From Haloarcula vallismortis ATCC 29715 (lineage in GTDB: Archaea; Halobacteriota; Halobacteria; Halobacteriales; Haloarculaceae): a stretch of 64,000 nucleotides of DNA. The notes beneath the pieces were generated by a model. That model did not search any database and was not told where the DNA came from. It saw only the letters and a program-made list of their open reading frames with translations. A program made the position numbers and the translations under genes. Shown piece by piece: positions 51,387-60,509 of the stretch (its first letter is position 1; every line of letters begins with the position of its first letter). Location: positions 81,234 to 145,233 of the forward strand of contig NZ_AOLQ01000021.1 in NCBI RefSeq assembly GCF_000337775.1, given 5' to 3'.

Positions 51387-52215
51387 CGCGCCCGGTCGGC
51401 TCCGGGACTGGCTTGTCGCCGGCAGCCCACTCTTGTTAGCACTGGCGCTTGGCGTGTTTCCGCTCCTGACGCTGTTCGTCGAGAGCATCGGCCCCGGCCT
51501 CGGTAGCGAGAACTACGCAGCGGTGCTGTCGCCCCTCTACCGCGGCGCACTGCTGTACTCTATCGGCGTCGGTGTCGGCGTCACTGCCGTCTGTCTCGCC
51601 GTCGCGTATCCGATTACGTACTGGATCGCCCACCGGTGTCCGGACCGGTATCGGCTCGTCGCACTGGTCTCGGTGACGTTGCCGCTGTGGCTCAATTACG
51701 TGGTGCTCAACTACGCCTGGGTGTGGATTCTGGCTCGGGGTGGCGTGGTGAACCGCATCCTCGTCGGGACTGGTCTCCTCGATTCATCGCTTGACCTCCT
51801 GTACAACAACATCTCGATGACCATCGGGTTCGTGTACATCTACCTCCCCTACGTCGTGTTGACGATGTACGTCTCGATGGAGCGCCTCGATTACCAGCTC
51901 ATCGAGGCCGCACGGGACCTCGGTGCGAGTGATATCCGGGTATTTTTCGACATCGTGCTCCCGCGAACACTTCCCGGCGCGGTGGCGGCGACACTCATCG
52001 TCTATGCACGCATCGCTGGAGCGTTCGCGACCCCTGAAATACTCGGCAGTCCCGGGAACGTCATGATCGCACGGCTCGTTGTTCAGGCGTTCCGGCAGTA
52101 CACGAACTACGGATTCGCGGCGGCGCTGTCGTTCGTGTTCCTGCTGCTGGTGCTTGGAACGCTCGGACTCGGGGCGCTCTCGCCGCGAGTCAGACGGGAG
52201 TTACGACAATGGTGA
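51373..52215 (+). CDS. ABC transporter permease, PotB-like
   Basis: The 280-residue protein starts at the ATG at 51373, overlapping the ATPase gene by 14 bases; the longer ORF from 51184 runs in the shadow of that gene. It has six helices and the EAA-loop region DLGASDIRVFFDIVLPRTLP, where coupling to the ATPase occurs. It is the first of two inner-membrane subunits. Confidence 0.9.
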   Translation: MSVANAPGRLRDWLVAGSPLLLALALGVFPLLTLFVESIGPGLGSENYAAVLSPLYRGALLYSIGVGVGVTAVCLAVAYPITYWIAHRCPDRYRLVALVSVTLPLWLNYVVLNYAWVWILARGGVVNRILVGTGLLDSSLDLLYNNISMTIGFVYIYLPYVVLTMYVSMERLDYQLIEAARDLGASDIRVFFDIVLPRTLPGAVAATLIVYARIAGAFATPEILGSPGNVMIARLVVQAFRQYTNYGFAAALSFVFLLLVLGTLGLGALSPRVRRELRQW

Positions 52216-53015
52216 GCCGCGTCACACGGCTGGCCGAACGCGGGGCTGGGCGGCTCCCGGGCATCGTTGTCGCGCTGGCGCTCGTGTTCCTGTACACGCC
52301 AGTTCTTATCATCGCCTATCTGTCGCTCTCTCCCGCCGGCCAGCCGACGATTCCCATCGACGGGTTCTCGCTGCGGTGGTACACCGCGGTCCTGACTGAC
52401 ACCCGGTTTATCCGGGCGCTACTGACGAGTCTCGGCATCGGCGTCGTTACAGCCATTTGCGGTACTGCGCTGGGGCTGGCCGGCGCATATGTGATTGTTC
52501 GGAGTCACCTCTCTCAGATTGCCCGTCGAAGCATCGCCGTGATTATCGCCCTGCCGTTGTTCGTTCCGACAGTCGTCGTCGCCTTCGGTATCGGGCGTGC
52601 CAGCGCGCTCGTCGGCCTCGGCTATGGGTACCTCCCGGTCATTCTCGGCCACCTGTTCTGGGTGCTCCCGTTCACCACGTTCCTCATCGCAGCCCGATAC
52701 GCGGAGCTAGACGACCGCCTCTCGGCTGCAGCCCACGACCTCGGTGCCGATGACCGAACTGTGTTCAGGACGATTACGATCCCGCTGCTGTGGCCGGCAC
52801 TGACCGCGAGTGTGTTGTTCGCCTTCGCGCTCTCGTTCAACGAGTTCCTCATCACCTTCTTCCTCGCCGGGTCGAGTGTGACGACGGTCCCGCTGGAAAT
52901 ATTCGGCAAGGTCAGAATCGGTGCCACGGCCTTTCTGAATGCGGCGAGCGTGCTCGTCATCGTTGTCAGCGCGGTGGCGGCCGGCGTGGCTTCGACACTG
53001 CGCAGGCCTGTGTGA
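52209..53015 (+). CDS. ABC transporter permease, PotC-like
   Basis: The 268-residue protein starts 7 bases before the PotB-like stop (ATG at 52209), so translation is coupled. It has six helices and the EAA loop AAAHDLGADDRTVFRTITIP. The order PotD, PotA, PotB, PotC matches polyamine importers. The last helix ends in VASTLRRPV. No regulator gene lies near the operon. Confidence 0.9.
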   Translation: MVSRVTRLAERGAGRLPGIVVALALVFLYTPVLIIAYLSLSPAGQPTIPIDGFSLRWYTAVLTDTRFIRALLTSLGIGVVTAICGTALGLAGAYVIVRSHLSQIARRSIAVIIALPLFVPTVVVAFGIGRASALVGLGYGYLPVILGHLFWVLPFTTFLIAARYAELDDRLSAAAHDLGADDRTVFRTITIPLLWPALTASVLFAFALSFNEFLITFFLAGSSVTTVPLEIFGKVRIGATAFLNAASVLVIVVSAVAAGVASTLRRPV

Positions 53016-53087
53016 GCGGTTCCAGCCGCCAGTCGGCTCCCTGAACCGGCAGTACGTTTTTGTCACCGAGCGCCGAGCGACGTAGTG

Positions 53088-53534
53088 ATGCCAGACGTTG
53101 CAGTCGACGAGACATTCACCGAAACCCGGACGTTCCAGCCCGACGACGTCGACCAGTTCGCCGCCCTCTCCGGCGACGACCAGCCCCGCCATACGGAGCC
53201 TGATGGCGATGGCCGGCAGATGGTCCAAGGATTGCTCACTGCGTCACTACTGACCAGTATTGGCGGCGACCTCGAAGTACTCGCCTCGCGGATGGAGCTG
53301 CAGTTCCAGCGCCCGGTGTACACCGGCGAGACGCTGGTCTGTGAACTGACGGTCGTGAGTGCCGACCCGGATGCCGACGGCGGCGTCGCTGTTGTCGGCG
53401 ATGTGGTCGTCCGGCGTATCAATCGCGGCGATGAATCCACTCAGGCTGACACAGCCACCGCAAATACGGCCGGCGGAGACGCCGCTGGAACCGTCGTGCT
53501 TGAAGCGACTGTCGAAGGGATAATCAGGGAATGA
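53088..53534 (+). CDS. MaoC-like hotdog dehydratase
   Basis: The 148-residue protein has the hydratase-like segment TFQPDDVDQFAALSGDDQPR, where Asp and the following His of a MaoC/PhaJ enzyme would sit, but the standard NP-x-H is replaced with QPRH, so activity is uncertain. The beta-strand region RPVYTGETLVCELTVVSADP is typical of the fold. It may act on an enoyl-CoA. The GTG three bases upstream is an alternative start. Its stop overlaps the convergent ferredoxin gene by 11 bases. Confidence 0.75.
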   Translation: MPDVAVDETFTETRTFQPDDVDQFAALSGDDQPRHTEPDGDGRQMVQGLLTASLLTSIGGDLEVLASRMELQFQRPVYTGETLVCELTVVSADPDADGGVAVVGDVVVRRINRGDESTQADTATANTAGGDAAGTVVLEATVEGIIRE

Positions 53535-53769
53535 GCTGTTCGCCGTCGTCGTCGTAGATCGTGATGGCGTCGACCGGACAGGTCCGGGCGGCGAACTTCG
53601 CGTCCAGTTCGGCGTCGTCGGGAACCTCTCTGACGAACACGTCCTCATCAGTTTCCTCGCTGTCTGCCAGCACCGCTTTGCCGGCGTCCTCGTCGCGTTC
53701 GAAGGCGTCCCACTCCGCGACACACTGGAACATCCCGATACAGGTGTCGTAGTCGTACTCGACTCGCAT
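53524..53769 (-). CDS. Ferredoxin with a single Fe-S cluster
   Basis: The 81-residue protein begins MRVEYDYDTCIGMFQCVAEW and later has RTCPVDAITIYDDD. The cysteine layout is C-x5-C and a late CP, as in 3Fe-4S or single 4Fe-4S ferredoxins, not the two-cluster form. It is acidic, consistent with halophily. Its electron partner is unknown. The ATG at 53769 is chosen over ORF extension upstream, which reads basic, Arg/Pro-rich residues. Confidence 0.86.
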   Translation of the reverse strand: MRVEYDYDTCIGMFQCVAEWDAFERDEDAGKAVLADSEETDEDVFVREVPDDAELDAKFAARTCPVDAITIYDDDGEQLIP

Positions 53770-53880
53770 ACCTCGTGTTAGCCGCTCGCGGGCAAAGGCG
53801 TTCCCCTCGGCGCGTGGCCCGCGTGGCGAGGCGGTTGCAGTGCGACAGTTTAAATCGGGACAGGACCCAAGCGGGGTGTA

Positions 53881-56283
53881 ATGGACGTTGCGGACCTGCC
53901 GGGCGTGCCCGAGTGGCTCCCGGACCACCTGCGCGACGACGGCATCGAGGAACTGTATCCGCCACAGGCCGAGGCCGTCGAGGCCGGCGTCACCGAAGGA
54001 GAGAATCTGGTCGCGTCGATTCCGACGGCGAGCGGGAAGACGCTTATCGCCGAGCTAGCGATGCTCTCTTCGGTCGCTCGCGGTGGCAAGGCGCTGTACA
54101 TCGTCCCACTGCGGGCGCTGGCCAGCGAGAAACAGGCCGACTTCGAGGAGTTCGAGCAGTACGGCCTCGATATCGGCGTCTCGACGGGCAACTACGAATC
54201 CGAGGGCGGGTGGCTCGCCGACAAGGACATCGTCGTCGCCACGAGCGAGAAAGTGGACTCGCTCGTGCGCAACGACGCCCCTTGGATCGAGGACCTCACC
54301 TGCGTCGTCACCGACGAGGTCCACCTCGTCGACGACGGCGAGCGGGGGCCGACGCTTGAGGTGACACTGGCGAAGCTCCGGCGACTCAACCCCGACTTAC
54401 AGACTGTTGCGCTGTCGGCGACAATCGGCAACGCGGAAGCGCTGGCGACGTGGCTCGACGCGGGCCTCGTCGACTCGGACTGGCGGCCCATCGACCTCCA
54501 GAAGGGGGTTCACTACGGGCAGGCGCTGCATCTCGAAGACGGGAGCCAGCAGCGCCTTTCGGTGCAGAATAACGAGAAACAGACGGCGGCCATCGTCCGG
54601 GATACGCTGGAAGACGACGGGTCGACGCTGGTGTTTGTCAACTCCCGGCGCAACGCCGAGGCCGCGGCGGGCCGGCTGGCGAACACAGTCCGGCCCCACC
54701 TCACCGATGAGGAGCGGGCCCAACTGGCCAACATCGCCGAGGAGATCCGCGACGTGAGCGATACCGAGACGAGCGACGACCTCGCGGACGCCGTCGCGGG
54801 CGGGGCGGCGTTCCACCACGCCGGCCTCTCGCGAGGCCACCGGGAACTCGTCGAGGACGCCTTCCGGGACCGGCTGGTGAAGGTCGTCTGTGCGACGCCG
54901 ACGCTCGCGGCCGGCGTCAACACGCCCTCCCGGCGCGTCGTCGTCCGCGACTGGCGGCGCTACGACGGCACGGCGGGCGGCATGGCACCGCTGTCGGTGC
55001 TGGAAGTGCATCAGATGATGGGCCGAGCCGGCCGTCCGGGACGCGACCCATACGGCGAGGCGGTCCTCATCGCGTCCAGCCACGACGAGGTCGATGAACT
55101 GTTCGAGCGCTACGTCTGGGCCGACCCGGAACCGGTCCGGTCGAAACTCGCTGCCGAGCCGGCGCTGCGGACCCATATCCTCGCGACCGTCGCGTCCGGC
55201 TTCGCTCGCTCGCGGGAAGGACTACTGGAGTTCCTCGAACAGACGCTGTACGCCAGCCAGACCGACGACAGCGGCCAGCTCGAACGGGTGGTCGACGACG
55301 TGCTCACGTATCTCCAGCGCAACGACTTCCTCGAAATCGAGGCCGGGGAGCTAGACGCAACCTCACTGGGCCACACCGTCTCGCGGCTCTACCTTGACCC
55401 GATGAGCGCCGCCGAAATCGTCGACGGGCTCCGGGACTGGGAGCGGGGCGCAAGTGACAGCACGTCGGCGAGCGGCTCGCCGACCGACGCGCCCGCGGAA
55501 CCACCGGCGGACAGCGGCTTTACTCCTGCGAACGAACTGGCCGAAGACAAGGGCGGGAGCGACGACGCTGACGCCGACCCGGACGACATCTCCGCGCTGG
55601 GCCTGTACCACCTCGTCTCGCGCACGCCGGACATGTACCAGCTGTATCTCCGTTCGGGCGACCGCGAGGAGTACGAGATGGAACTGTTCGAACGGGAGGC
55701 GGAACTGCTCGGCCCCACGCCATCGGAGTTCGAGGAGGGCCGCTTCGAGGACTGGCTCTCGGCGCTGAAGACCGCCCGTCTGCTCGAGGACTGGGCCACG
55801 GAGGTCGACGAGGCGACCATCACGGACCGCTACGGCGTCGGCCCGGGCGACATCCGCGGAAAGGTCGAGACCGCTCAGTGGCTACTTGGAGCCGCCGAAT
55901 CGCTGGCCAGCGAGGTCGACTTAGACGCCGCACGCGCCATCAGCGAGGCCCGCATCCGCGTCGAACACGGCGTCCGCGAGGAACTGGTCGACCTGGCCGG
56001 CGTCCGCGGCGTCGGCCGCAAGCGCGCCCGGCGGCTGTTTCAGGCCGGTATCACCGACCGTTCGGAACTCCGAGACGCGGATAAGTCGGTCGTACTGGCG
56101 GCGCTCCAGGGCCGCCGGAAGACGGCCGAGAACGTCCTCGAAAACGCCGGCCACCGCGACCCGTCGATGGAGGGCGTCGAGCCCGCACCGGATGTCTCCG
56201 TCGACCTCGATGACGGTTCAGACGTAAACACGAGCGCCGAATCGACAGCGAACGACGACCAGTCCAGTCTGGGTGATTTCTGA
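53881..56283 (+). CDS. hel308: ATP-dependent DNA helicase Hel308 with C-terminal PIP-like peptide
   Basis: The 800-residue protein has Walker A IPTASGKT near residue 48-55, DEVH near 145-148, SATIGNAE, and motif [15 protein letters not shown] near 377-389, then the winged-helix and ratchet domains and a C-terminal HhH ([20 protein letters not shown]). This is Hel308, which unwinds the lagging strand at stalled forks. An acidic, low-complexity insertion of about 45 residues lies near 520-565 ([20 protein letters not shown]). The last residues QSSLGDF match a PCNA-interacting peptide. It overlaps cgi121 by one base. Confidence 0.95.
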   Translation: MDVADLPGVPEWLPDHLRDDGIEELYPPQAEAVEAGVTEGENLVASIPTASGKTLIAELAMLSSVARGGKALYIVPLRALASEKQADFEEFEQYGLDIGVSTGNYESEGGWLADKDIVVATSEKVDSLVRNDAPWIEDLTCVVTDEVHLVDDGERGPTLEVTLAKLRRLNPDLQTVALSATIGNAEALATWLDAGLVDSDWRPIDLQKGVHYGQALHLEDGSQQRLSVQNNEKQTAAIVRDTLEDDGSTLVFVNSRRNAEAAAGRLANTVRPHLTDEERAQLANIAEEIRDVSDTETSDDLADAVAGGAAFHHAGLSRGHRELVEDAFRDRLVKVVCATPTLAAGVNTPSRRVVVRDWRRYDGTAGGMAPLSVLEVHQMMGRAGRPGRDPYGEAVLIASSHDEVDELFERYVWADPEPVRSKLAAEPALRTHILATVASGFARSREGLLEFLEQTLYASQTDDSGQLERVVDDVLTYLQRNDFLEIEAGELDATSLGHTVSRLYLDPMSAAEIVDGLRDWERGASDSTSASGSPTDAPAEPPADSGFTPANELAEDKGGSDDADADPDDISALGLYHLVSRTPDMYQLYLRSGDREEYEMELFEREAELLGPTPSEFEEGRFEDWLSALKTARLLEDWATEVDEATITDRYGVGPGDIRGKVETAQWLLGAAESLASEVDLDAARAISEARIRVEHGVREELVDLAGVRGVGRKRARRLFQAGITDRSELRDADKSVVLAALQGRRKTAENVLENAGHRDPSMEGVEPAPDVSVDLDDGSDVNTSAESTANDDQSSLGDF

Positions 56284-56810
56284 TGCGGGTAGTCGAAGGC
56301 ACTGCCGACATTGACGACGTGGGCGCGTTCGTGGAGACGCTGGGCGCTATCGGCGACCGCCACGGCGTCACGGTGCAGGCGTTCGATGCCCGCTACGTCG
56401 TGGACCGTGCCCACCTCGAACTGGCGGTCGAACTCGCAACTCGGGCGCACGCTCGGGGCGACACCATCGCCGAGGATTTCGGCGTCGAAATACTGCTGTA
56501 CGCGGCCGGCCGCCGACAGATCAACCGTGCGCTGACGATGGGCGTCAGCGAGGGGGACTGTCCCGTGGTCGCCGTCGTCACGGACCCCGAAACTGACAAT
56601 TCTCACGTGGGAAATGAGGGCGGGGACGGAATCGAAGCGGCCGCAAGCGACGCTCGTGAGCAGCTTACGGCTATGTCCACGCTGGGCGCATACGACGAAG
56701 ACCGCGTCCGGGCGTTTTTTGATGTGTCTGACACCGAACTCGGCGCGACGGCCGGCGGGCTTCCTGACGCCGTCCGGGAGCGCGTCGCGCTGCTGCCGGT
56801 CGAGAAGTAG
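56283..56810 (+). CDS. cgi121: KEOPS complex subunit Cgi121
   Basis: The 175-residue protein has the Cgi121 signature IAEDFGVEILLYAAGRRQIN in the middle, followed by RALTMGVSEGDCPVVAVVTD. With Kae1, Bud32 and Pcc1 it makes the t6A modification at A37 of tRNAs that read ANN codons; Cgi121 helps recruit tRNA. The start shares one base with the hel308 stop (TGA/ATG), so the two are translationally coupled. An acidic Gly/Glu insert (NEGGDGIEAAASDA) is a halophile addition. Confidence 0.92.
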   Translation: MRVVEGTADIDDVGAFVETLGAIGDRHGVTVQAFDARYVVDRAHLELAVELATRAHARGDTIAEDFGVEILLYAAGRRQINRALTMGVSEGDCPVVAVVTDPETDNSHVGNEGGDGIEAAASDAREQLTAMSTLGAYDEDRVRAFFDVSDTELGATAGGLPDAVRERVALLPVEK

Positions 56811-56847
56811 CGATAGAATTTTGGGGATTTCTGTGTTACTATTGCAC

Positions 56848-57135
56848 ATGGACCCACAGCGGACGGCACGGCAGCGGGCCAGCGAGCGCGCCCGCCGGGT
56901 CGAGGCGACGGTCGACCGCACCACCGGCGGGGCCGCGTACCCGGTCCGCGTGGAGGAACTGGCGAGCGAGTACGGCAGCGCCGACCCGCCCGCCGGGGAC
57001 CTCTCGGCCGGACTCGCGGGCAGCACCGAGGGCGAGTTCGACTCGCCGACGGAGGTCCGGGCGGCCATCCGGCAGGTGACAGCACAGAAGCGCACTCGCA
57101 CTGAGGCGACGTTCGACGAGCGCGAGCAGTCGTGA
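56848..57135 (+). CDS. Small haloarchaeal protein, DUF5789-like
   Basis: The 95-residue protein starts MDPQRTARQRASERARRVEA and includes AYPVRVEELASEYGSADPPA and SPTEVRAAIRQVT. The YP-(L/V)-x-VEEL pattern and the final short helix resemble DUF5789, a haloarchaeal family known only from genomes; the name is from memory. It is charged and soluble. Its stop overlaps the next gene's GTG by 4 bases, so the two are coupled. Function is unknown. Confidence 0.62.
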   Translation: MDPQRTARQRASERARRVEATVDRTTGGAAYPVRVEELASEYGSADPPAGDLSAGLAGSTEGEFDSPTEVRAAIRQVTAQKRTRTEATFDEREQS

Positions 57136-58436
57136 CCGACCTGGAGACGCCGCTGCAGATCGGCGGCGTCGAGGTCCCGAACCGGCTGTACCGCGCACCG
57201 GTACTGGAGTGTGCCGGCAACGGTGAGAGGGCGGTCGACACGCTCATCGACGAACTCGAACCGACGGCGGCCTCCGGTGTCGGCCTCCTCTTTCAGGGGG
57301 CGAGCATCGTCACCGACCGCGGCGGCTGTGCCGCGCCGAACATGACGCGGGTCCACGACCCGGCCTTCGTCAAGCGACTCGAACGGCTCACCGGTGCGGT
57401 TCACGACCACGGCGGTCGCATCTTCCTGCAACTGGCTCACGGCGGCCTCCGGAGCATGGCGACGTGGCACACCGAATACCGCCAACAGCACCCGGACCAG
57501 CGCCAGCTGGCCGTCAGCCGCCCGCCGTGGCAGCTCTGGGCGCTTGACCGCGCCGGTCTGATTTCGCTGCAGCCGGACGTGCTCTCGACGAGCGAGGTGT
57601 GGGACCTGGCAGAGCAGTTCGGGCAGTGTGCCGGCTACGCCGTCGACGCGGGCTACGACGGCATCCACCTCTCGGCGGCGAACATGAGCCTGATCCAGCA
57701 GTTCCTCTCGCCGTTCTACAACCGCCGGGACGACGAGTTCGGTGACGGCGTTCGGTTCCTCGAAGCGGTTCACGACGCTGTTCGGGACCACGCCGGCGAC
57801 GTACCGCTGGTCACGAAAGTCCCGACAGAGACCGCTGCGCCCAGTTTCGTTCGAAGGCACTTATCTTGGACGGACGGTATCGAAATCGCCGAGCGAGCGG
57901 CGGCTATCGGCTACGACGGCCTCGTCCCGGTCGAGGTGTCGCCGTTCTGGGACATGAGTATCGTCCGCGGCGCGTTCCCGGATCGAGCCTGGGACGCCAG
58001 TGACCTGCAGGACGACTACGCGGCGGTGTTCGACGGGCGATTCCGAGCGCGCGCTGTCCGACTGCTCAACCAACTACAGGCTCGACGCTTCGGTCGCGAC
58101 CCGGGCTGGAACGCCGACTTCTGTCGGGCGATCCACGAGCGCGTGGACGTCCCGGTCCTGCTGGAGGGCGGCCTCCGGACGCGCGACGACTGTGACCGAT
58201 ACCTCGGTGCGACCGGAGACGACCCCGCCGCCGACGCAGTCGGGATGGCCCGCCCGTTCTACGCGGAGCCGCGACTCGGTGCGCGCCTGCTCGACGGTGC
58301 GGACGCGCTGTGTGAGAGCTGTAACAACTGTACCGTTCCGCAGGTCACTGGCGAACCGGGCCGCTGCCGAACGCCTGCTATTGTCCGCGAACAGGCTCGA
58401 CTCCGGCGAGACGGTGCCTACGAGCGAACCGAGTGA
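57132..58436 (+). CDS. NADH:flavin oxidoreductase (OYE-like) with C-terminal cysteine cluster
   Basis: The 434-residue protein starts at a GTG. It has the TIM-barrel landmarks of old yellow enzymes: RLYRAPVLECAGNGERAVDT, HDHGGRIFLQLAHGGLRSMA, DAGYDGIHLSAANMSLIQQF, LSPFYNRRDDEFGDG. Near the end ALCESCNNCTVPQVTGEPGR has a CxxCxxC plus a further Cys, a layout that could bind a 4Fe-4S cluster as in 2,4-dienoyl-CoA reductases, yet the FAD/NAD domains of those larger enzymes are absent. It probably reduces an enoyl or enone substrate with FMN; the electron donor is unclear. Confidence 0.82.
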   Translation: MTDLETPLQIGGVEVPNRLYRAPVLECAGNGERAVDTLIDELEPTAASGVGLLFQGASIVTDRGGCAAPNMTRVHDPAFVKRLERLTGAVHDHGGRIFLQLAHGGLRSMATWHTEYRQQHPDQRQLAVSRPPWQLWALDRAGLISLQPDVLSTSEVWDLAEQFGQCAGYAVDAGYDGIHLSAANMSLIQQFLSPFYNRRDDEFGDGVRFLEAVHDAVRDHAGDVPLVTKVPTETAAPSFVRRHLSWTDGIEIAERAAAIGYDGLVPVEVSPFWDMSIVRGAFPDRAWDASDLQDDYAAVFDGRFRARAVRLLNQLQARRFGRDPGWNADFCRAIHERVDVPVLLEGGLRTRDDCDRYLGATGDDPAADAVGMARPFYAEPRLGARLLDGADALCESCNNCTVPQVTGEPGRCRTPAIVREQARLRRDGAYERTE

Positions 58437-58512
58437 CAGCTCTCGGATACTGCTCCCGTCATAACTGGGTGGATACAAAGGCTCATACGCGCTCGGTCCC
58501 GAACGAACGCCG

Positions 58513-59355
58513 ATGACTACAGGGATTTCGTCTGAACGCGCCGAGCTGTCCGTCGACGGCGAGGATGTCGATATTCACTACCGGACCGGCGGCGAGGGAC
58601 CGCCGATGGTGTTTCTCCACGGTATCGGGCTGGACGCCGCGACCGTTTCGTGGCGACACGCACTGCCCGCACTCGCGCCAGAGCGAACGGTGTATGCGCT
58701 CGATCTCCCGGGTCACGGCGACAGCGACAAGCCCGACCGGGCGTACACGACTGAGTACTATCTCGAGACCCTGTCCGAGTTCATCGATGCGCTCGATATC
58801 GAGGAACCTGCGCTGGCTGGCCTTTCGATGGGCGGCGCAATCGCACTCGGTCACGCGCTCGATGGCGGCCCCGTCGAGCGGCTGGTGCTGGTCGACAGCT
58901 ACGGACTGGGGGCCGACGCCTACTGGCGCACAGCGGCAAGTAGTGTCTTGCAGACGCCGATTCTTGGGAATATGCTCTGGCAGGGCGTCGGTTCGTCCCA
59001 GTCGGCGATCCGAAACAGTCTCCGAAGTATGAGTCCCGGCGAACCAGCACAGCAACTGGTCGAGGACGTGGATAGCGCTGTCGACCGACAGACAGTTCGG
59101 GCGATGCGGCGCTGGCAGCGTAGCGAGTTCCGGTGGTGTGGCTTCCGGACAGACTACTCAGACCGGCTAGCCGAGCTAGACGTGCCGACGATGTTGATTC
59201 ACGGGGCCGCTGATCCACTGCTTCCCCGTCGGTGGTCTGAGCAGGCGGCTGGGACGGTCACTGATAGCACGCTGAAAATCTTCGAGAACTGCGGGCACTG
59301 TCCGCCGCGAGAATACCCTGACCGCTTCAACCGGACCGTTCGAGCGTTCTGCTGA
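58513..59355 (+). CDS. Alpha/beta hydrolase
   Basis: The 280-residue protein has the oxyanion strand MVFLHGIGLDAATVSW, the nucleophile elbow LAGLSMGGAIAL with Ser105, an acid residue in IHGAADPLLPRR and the histidine in NCGHCPPREYP. The triad is complete. It is convergent with the maoC/phaJ gene one base apart and downstream of the OYE-like gene, so a role in lipid or acyl-CoA breakdown is possible but not shown. Confidence 0.86.
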   Translation: MTTGISSERAELSVDGEDVDIHYRTGGEGPPMVFLHGIGLDAATVSWRHALPALAPERTVYALDLPGHGDSDKPDRAYTTEYYLETLSEFIDALDIEEPALAGLSMGGAIALGHALDGGPVERLVLVDSYGLGADAYWRTAASSVLQTPILGNMLWQGVGSSQSAIRNSLRSMSPGEPAQQLVEDVDSAVDRQTVRAMRRWQRSEFRWCGFRTDYSDRLAELDVPTMLIHGAADPLLPRRWSEQAAGTVTDSTLKIFENCGHCPPREYPDRFNRTVRAFC

Positions 59356-59356
59356 G

Positions 59357-59962
59357 TTATTCAGGCAGGTCGTCGATGAGGACGACCGCTTCGCCGTCGA
59401 TGACGACTTCGTCGCCAGCGAGGACGCGCGTGGTCAGCCGGTACTGTTCGTCACCAAGGTCCTCGACGATTTCACATTCAGCAGTGAGCCGGTCACCGAT
59501 ACGGACCGGGTTGTGGAACTCCAGATCCTGCGAGAGATAGATAGTCAGCCCCGGCAGCCGTGCCAGCGCCGCGCTGATGAGGCTCCCGACGAGCGTCCCG
59601 TGTGCGATACGGCCGCGGAAGCGTGTCTGCTCCGCAAATTCGTCGTCCAGGTGAAGCGGGTTCGTGTCGCCACTTGCAGCGGCGAACTGTTGCACGTCGT
59701 TTTCCGAGATCGTCTTCGTGAAATCGACGTGGTCTCCGACGCCGAGGCGGCCCGGGTGGTCTTCAGAGATCGAGACGTGCCATTCTGGGAGATCTTCGTC
59801 CGGTTCGATACGGTCTGCGGGCGTTACGCCGTCTTCGTCTTCCTGCTGGACGCCGAACGCGGCGAACGCTGCCCGGTTAGCTGCGACGACGCTGTTGAAC
59901 ATATGTGACGATGTTTCAGTCCATGTGTCTAACAGCGGGTTCCGTGGCGATTCAGAACTCAT
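59357..59962 (-). CDS. phaJ: MaoC/PhaJ (R)-specific enoyl-CoA hydratase of the PHA locus
   Basis: The 201-residue protein starts MSSESPRNPLLDTWTETSSH, with a haloarchaeal N-terminal extension that may contact granules or phasin, then the hydratase motif FAAASGDTNPLHLDDEFAEQ, whose Asp and His are catalytic. It converts enoyl-CoA to (R)-3-hydroxyacyl-CoA for polymerisation. It is divergent from phaRPEC across 240 bases. A TATA-like GGTTTAAGAC lies about 28 bases before its ATG, and an inverted repeat (59951-59972) covers the start codon. Confidence 0.86.
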   Translation of the reverse strand: MSSESPRNPLLDTWTETSSHMFNSVVAANRAAFAAFGVQQEDEDGVTPADRIEPDEDLPEWHVSISEDHPGRLGVGDHVDFTKTISENDVQQFAAASGDTNPLHLDDEFAEQTRFRGRIAHGTLVGSLISAALARLPGLTIYLSQDLEFHNPVRIGDRLTAECEIVEDLGDEQYRLTTRVLAGDEVVIDGEAVVLIDDLPE

Positions 59963-59972
59963 CTGTTCTGAT
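59951..59972 (-). promoter_or_regulatory. Inverted repeat covering the phaJ start
   Basis: CAGAAC (59953-59958) and GTTCTG (59965-59970) flank six bases that hold the ATG. In a leaderless mRNA the start codon would sit in the loop of this hairpin, or the repeat could be an operator read at DNA level. The pairing is perfect over six bases and extends one or two more with mismatch. Confidence 0.4.
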
Positions 59973-60113
59973 AGTTTATTGGTCGGAGTCTTAAACCTTG
60001 GTGTTGGTTTCGCCTCAGCTGTCGGTAAACACCGTCTAACGGGCGTCAGACGGGTATTCGGCTCTGGAGCTATCGGTGCTACAGGCCGAAGCACGCCCCT
60101 CGCCGCTGCTTAA

Positions 60114-60175
60114 CCGCTAATACCATTCTCTGCCATTCAGTGGTAATCAATGGTTTTCAGCGGAAGTTTTATATT
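60114..60175 (+). promoter_or_regulatory. phaR promoter with symmetric operator
   Basis: A quasi-palindrome centred at 60138 has three matched pairs: CCGCT/AGCGG (60114-60118 and 60159-60163), ACCATT/AATGGT (60122-60127 and 60149-60154) and CCA/TGG (60133-60135 and 60141-60143). The second and third share exactly one centre. It ends at the BRE/TATA (TTTTATATT, 60167-60175), about 30 bases before the phaR ATG. A bound AbrB-like dimer would block TBP/TFB, which fits autorepression by PhaR. Confidence 0.6.
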
Positions 60176-60202
60176 GTTGAGGAGAGTACATGTAGTTGAC
60201 CG

Positions 60203-60502
60203 ATGGCCGACGAGGATGATGGCCTGCTGTGGCCTCCGATGTTCAAGGGGATGCAACAGGCGAGCGAGAACGCGATAGAACAGCAACAGCAGCTGATGAA
60301 ACAGATGTTTGCCAACGGCGGCATGCCGGGCTTCGATATGAATCAGCTCGGTGCTATGAGCCAGATGGCGACGTTCAAGACCCGCGTGCAAAGCGGGGGT
60401 CGAATCAGCATCCCCGATGCGGAGCGAGAGGCGCTTGGCATCGACGAAGGCGATATCGTTCAAGCCGTCGTCCTCCCGGTCACTAACAACAACAGCGAGT
60501 AA
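60203..60502 (+). CDS. phaR: PhaR, AbrB/SpoVT-domain regulator of PHA genes
   Basis: The 99-residue protein has an N-terminal Gln/Met-rich helix (AIEQQQQLMKQMFANGGMPG) followed by an AbrB/SpoVT swapped-hairpin (FKTRVQSGGRISIPDAEREA, then LGIDEGDIVQAVVLPV). In Haloferax mediterranei PhaR represses the phaRP promoter and binds granules; here the AbrB domain and the operator upstream support the same. The N-terminal helix probably contacts PHA or PhaP. It is followed by phaP after 7 bases. Confidence 0.88.
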   Translation: MADEDDGLLWPPMFKGMQQASENAIEQQQQLMKQMFANGGMPGFDMNQLGAMSQMATFKTRVQSGGRISIPDAEREALGIDEGDIVQAVVLPVTNNNSE

Positions 60503-60509
60503 TTCAACA

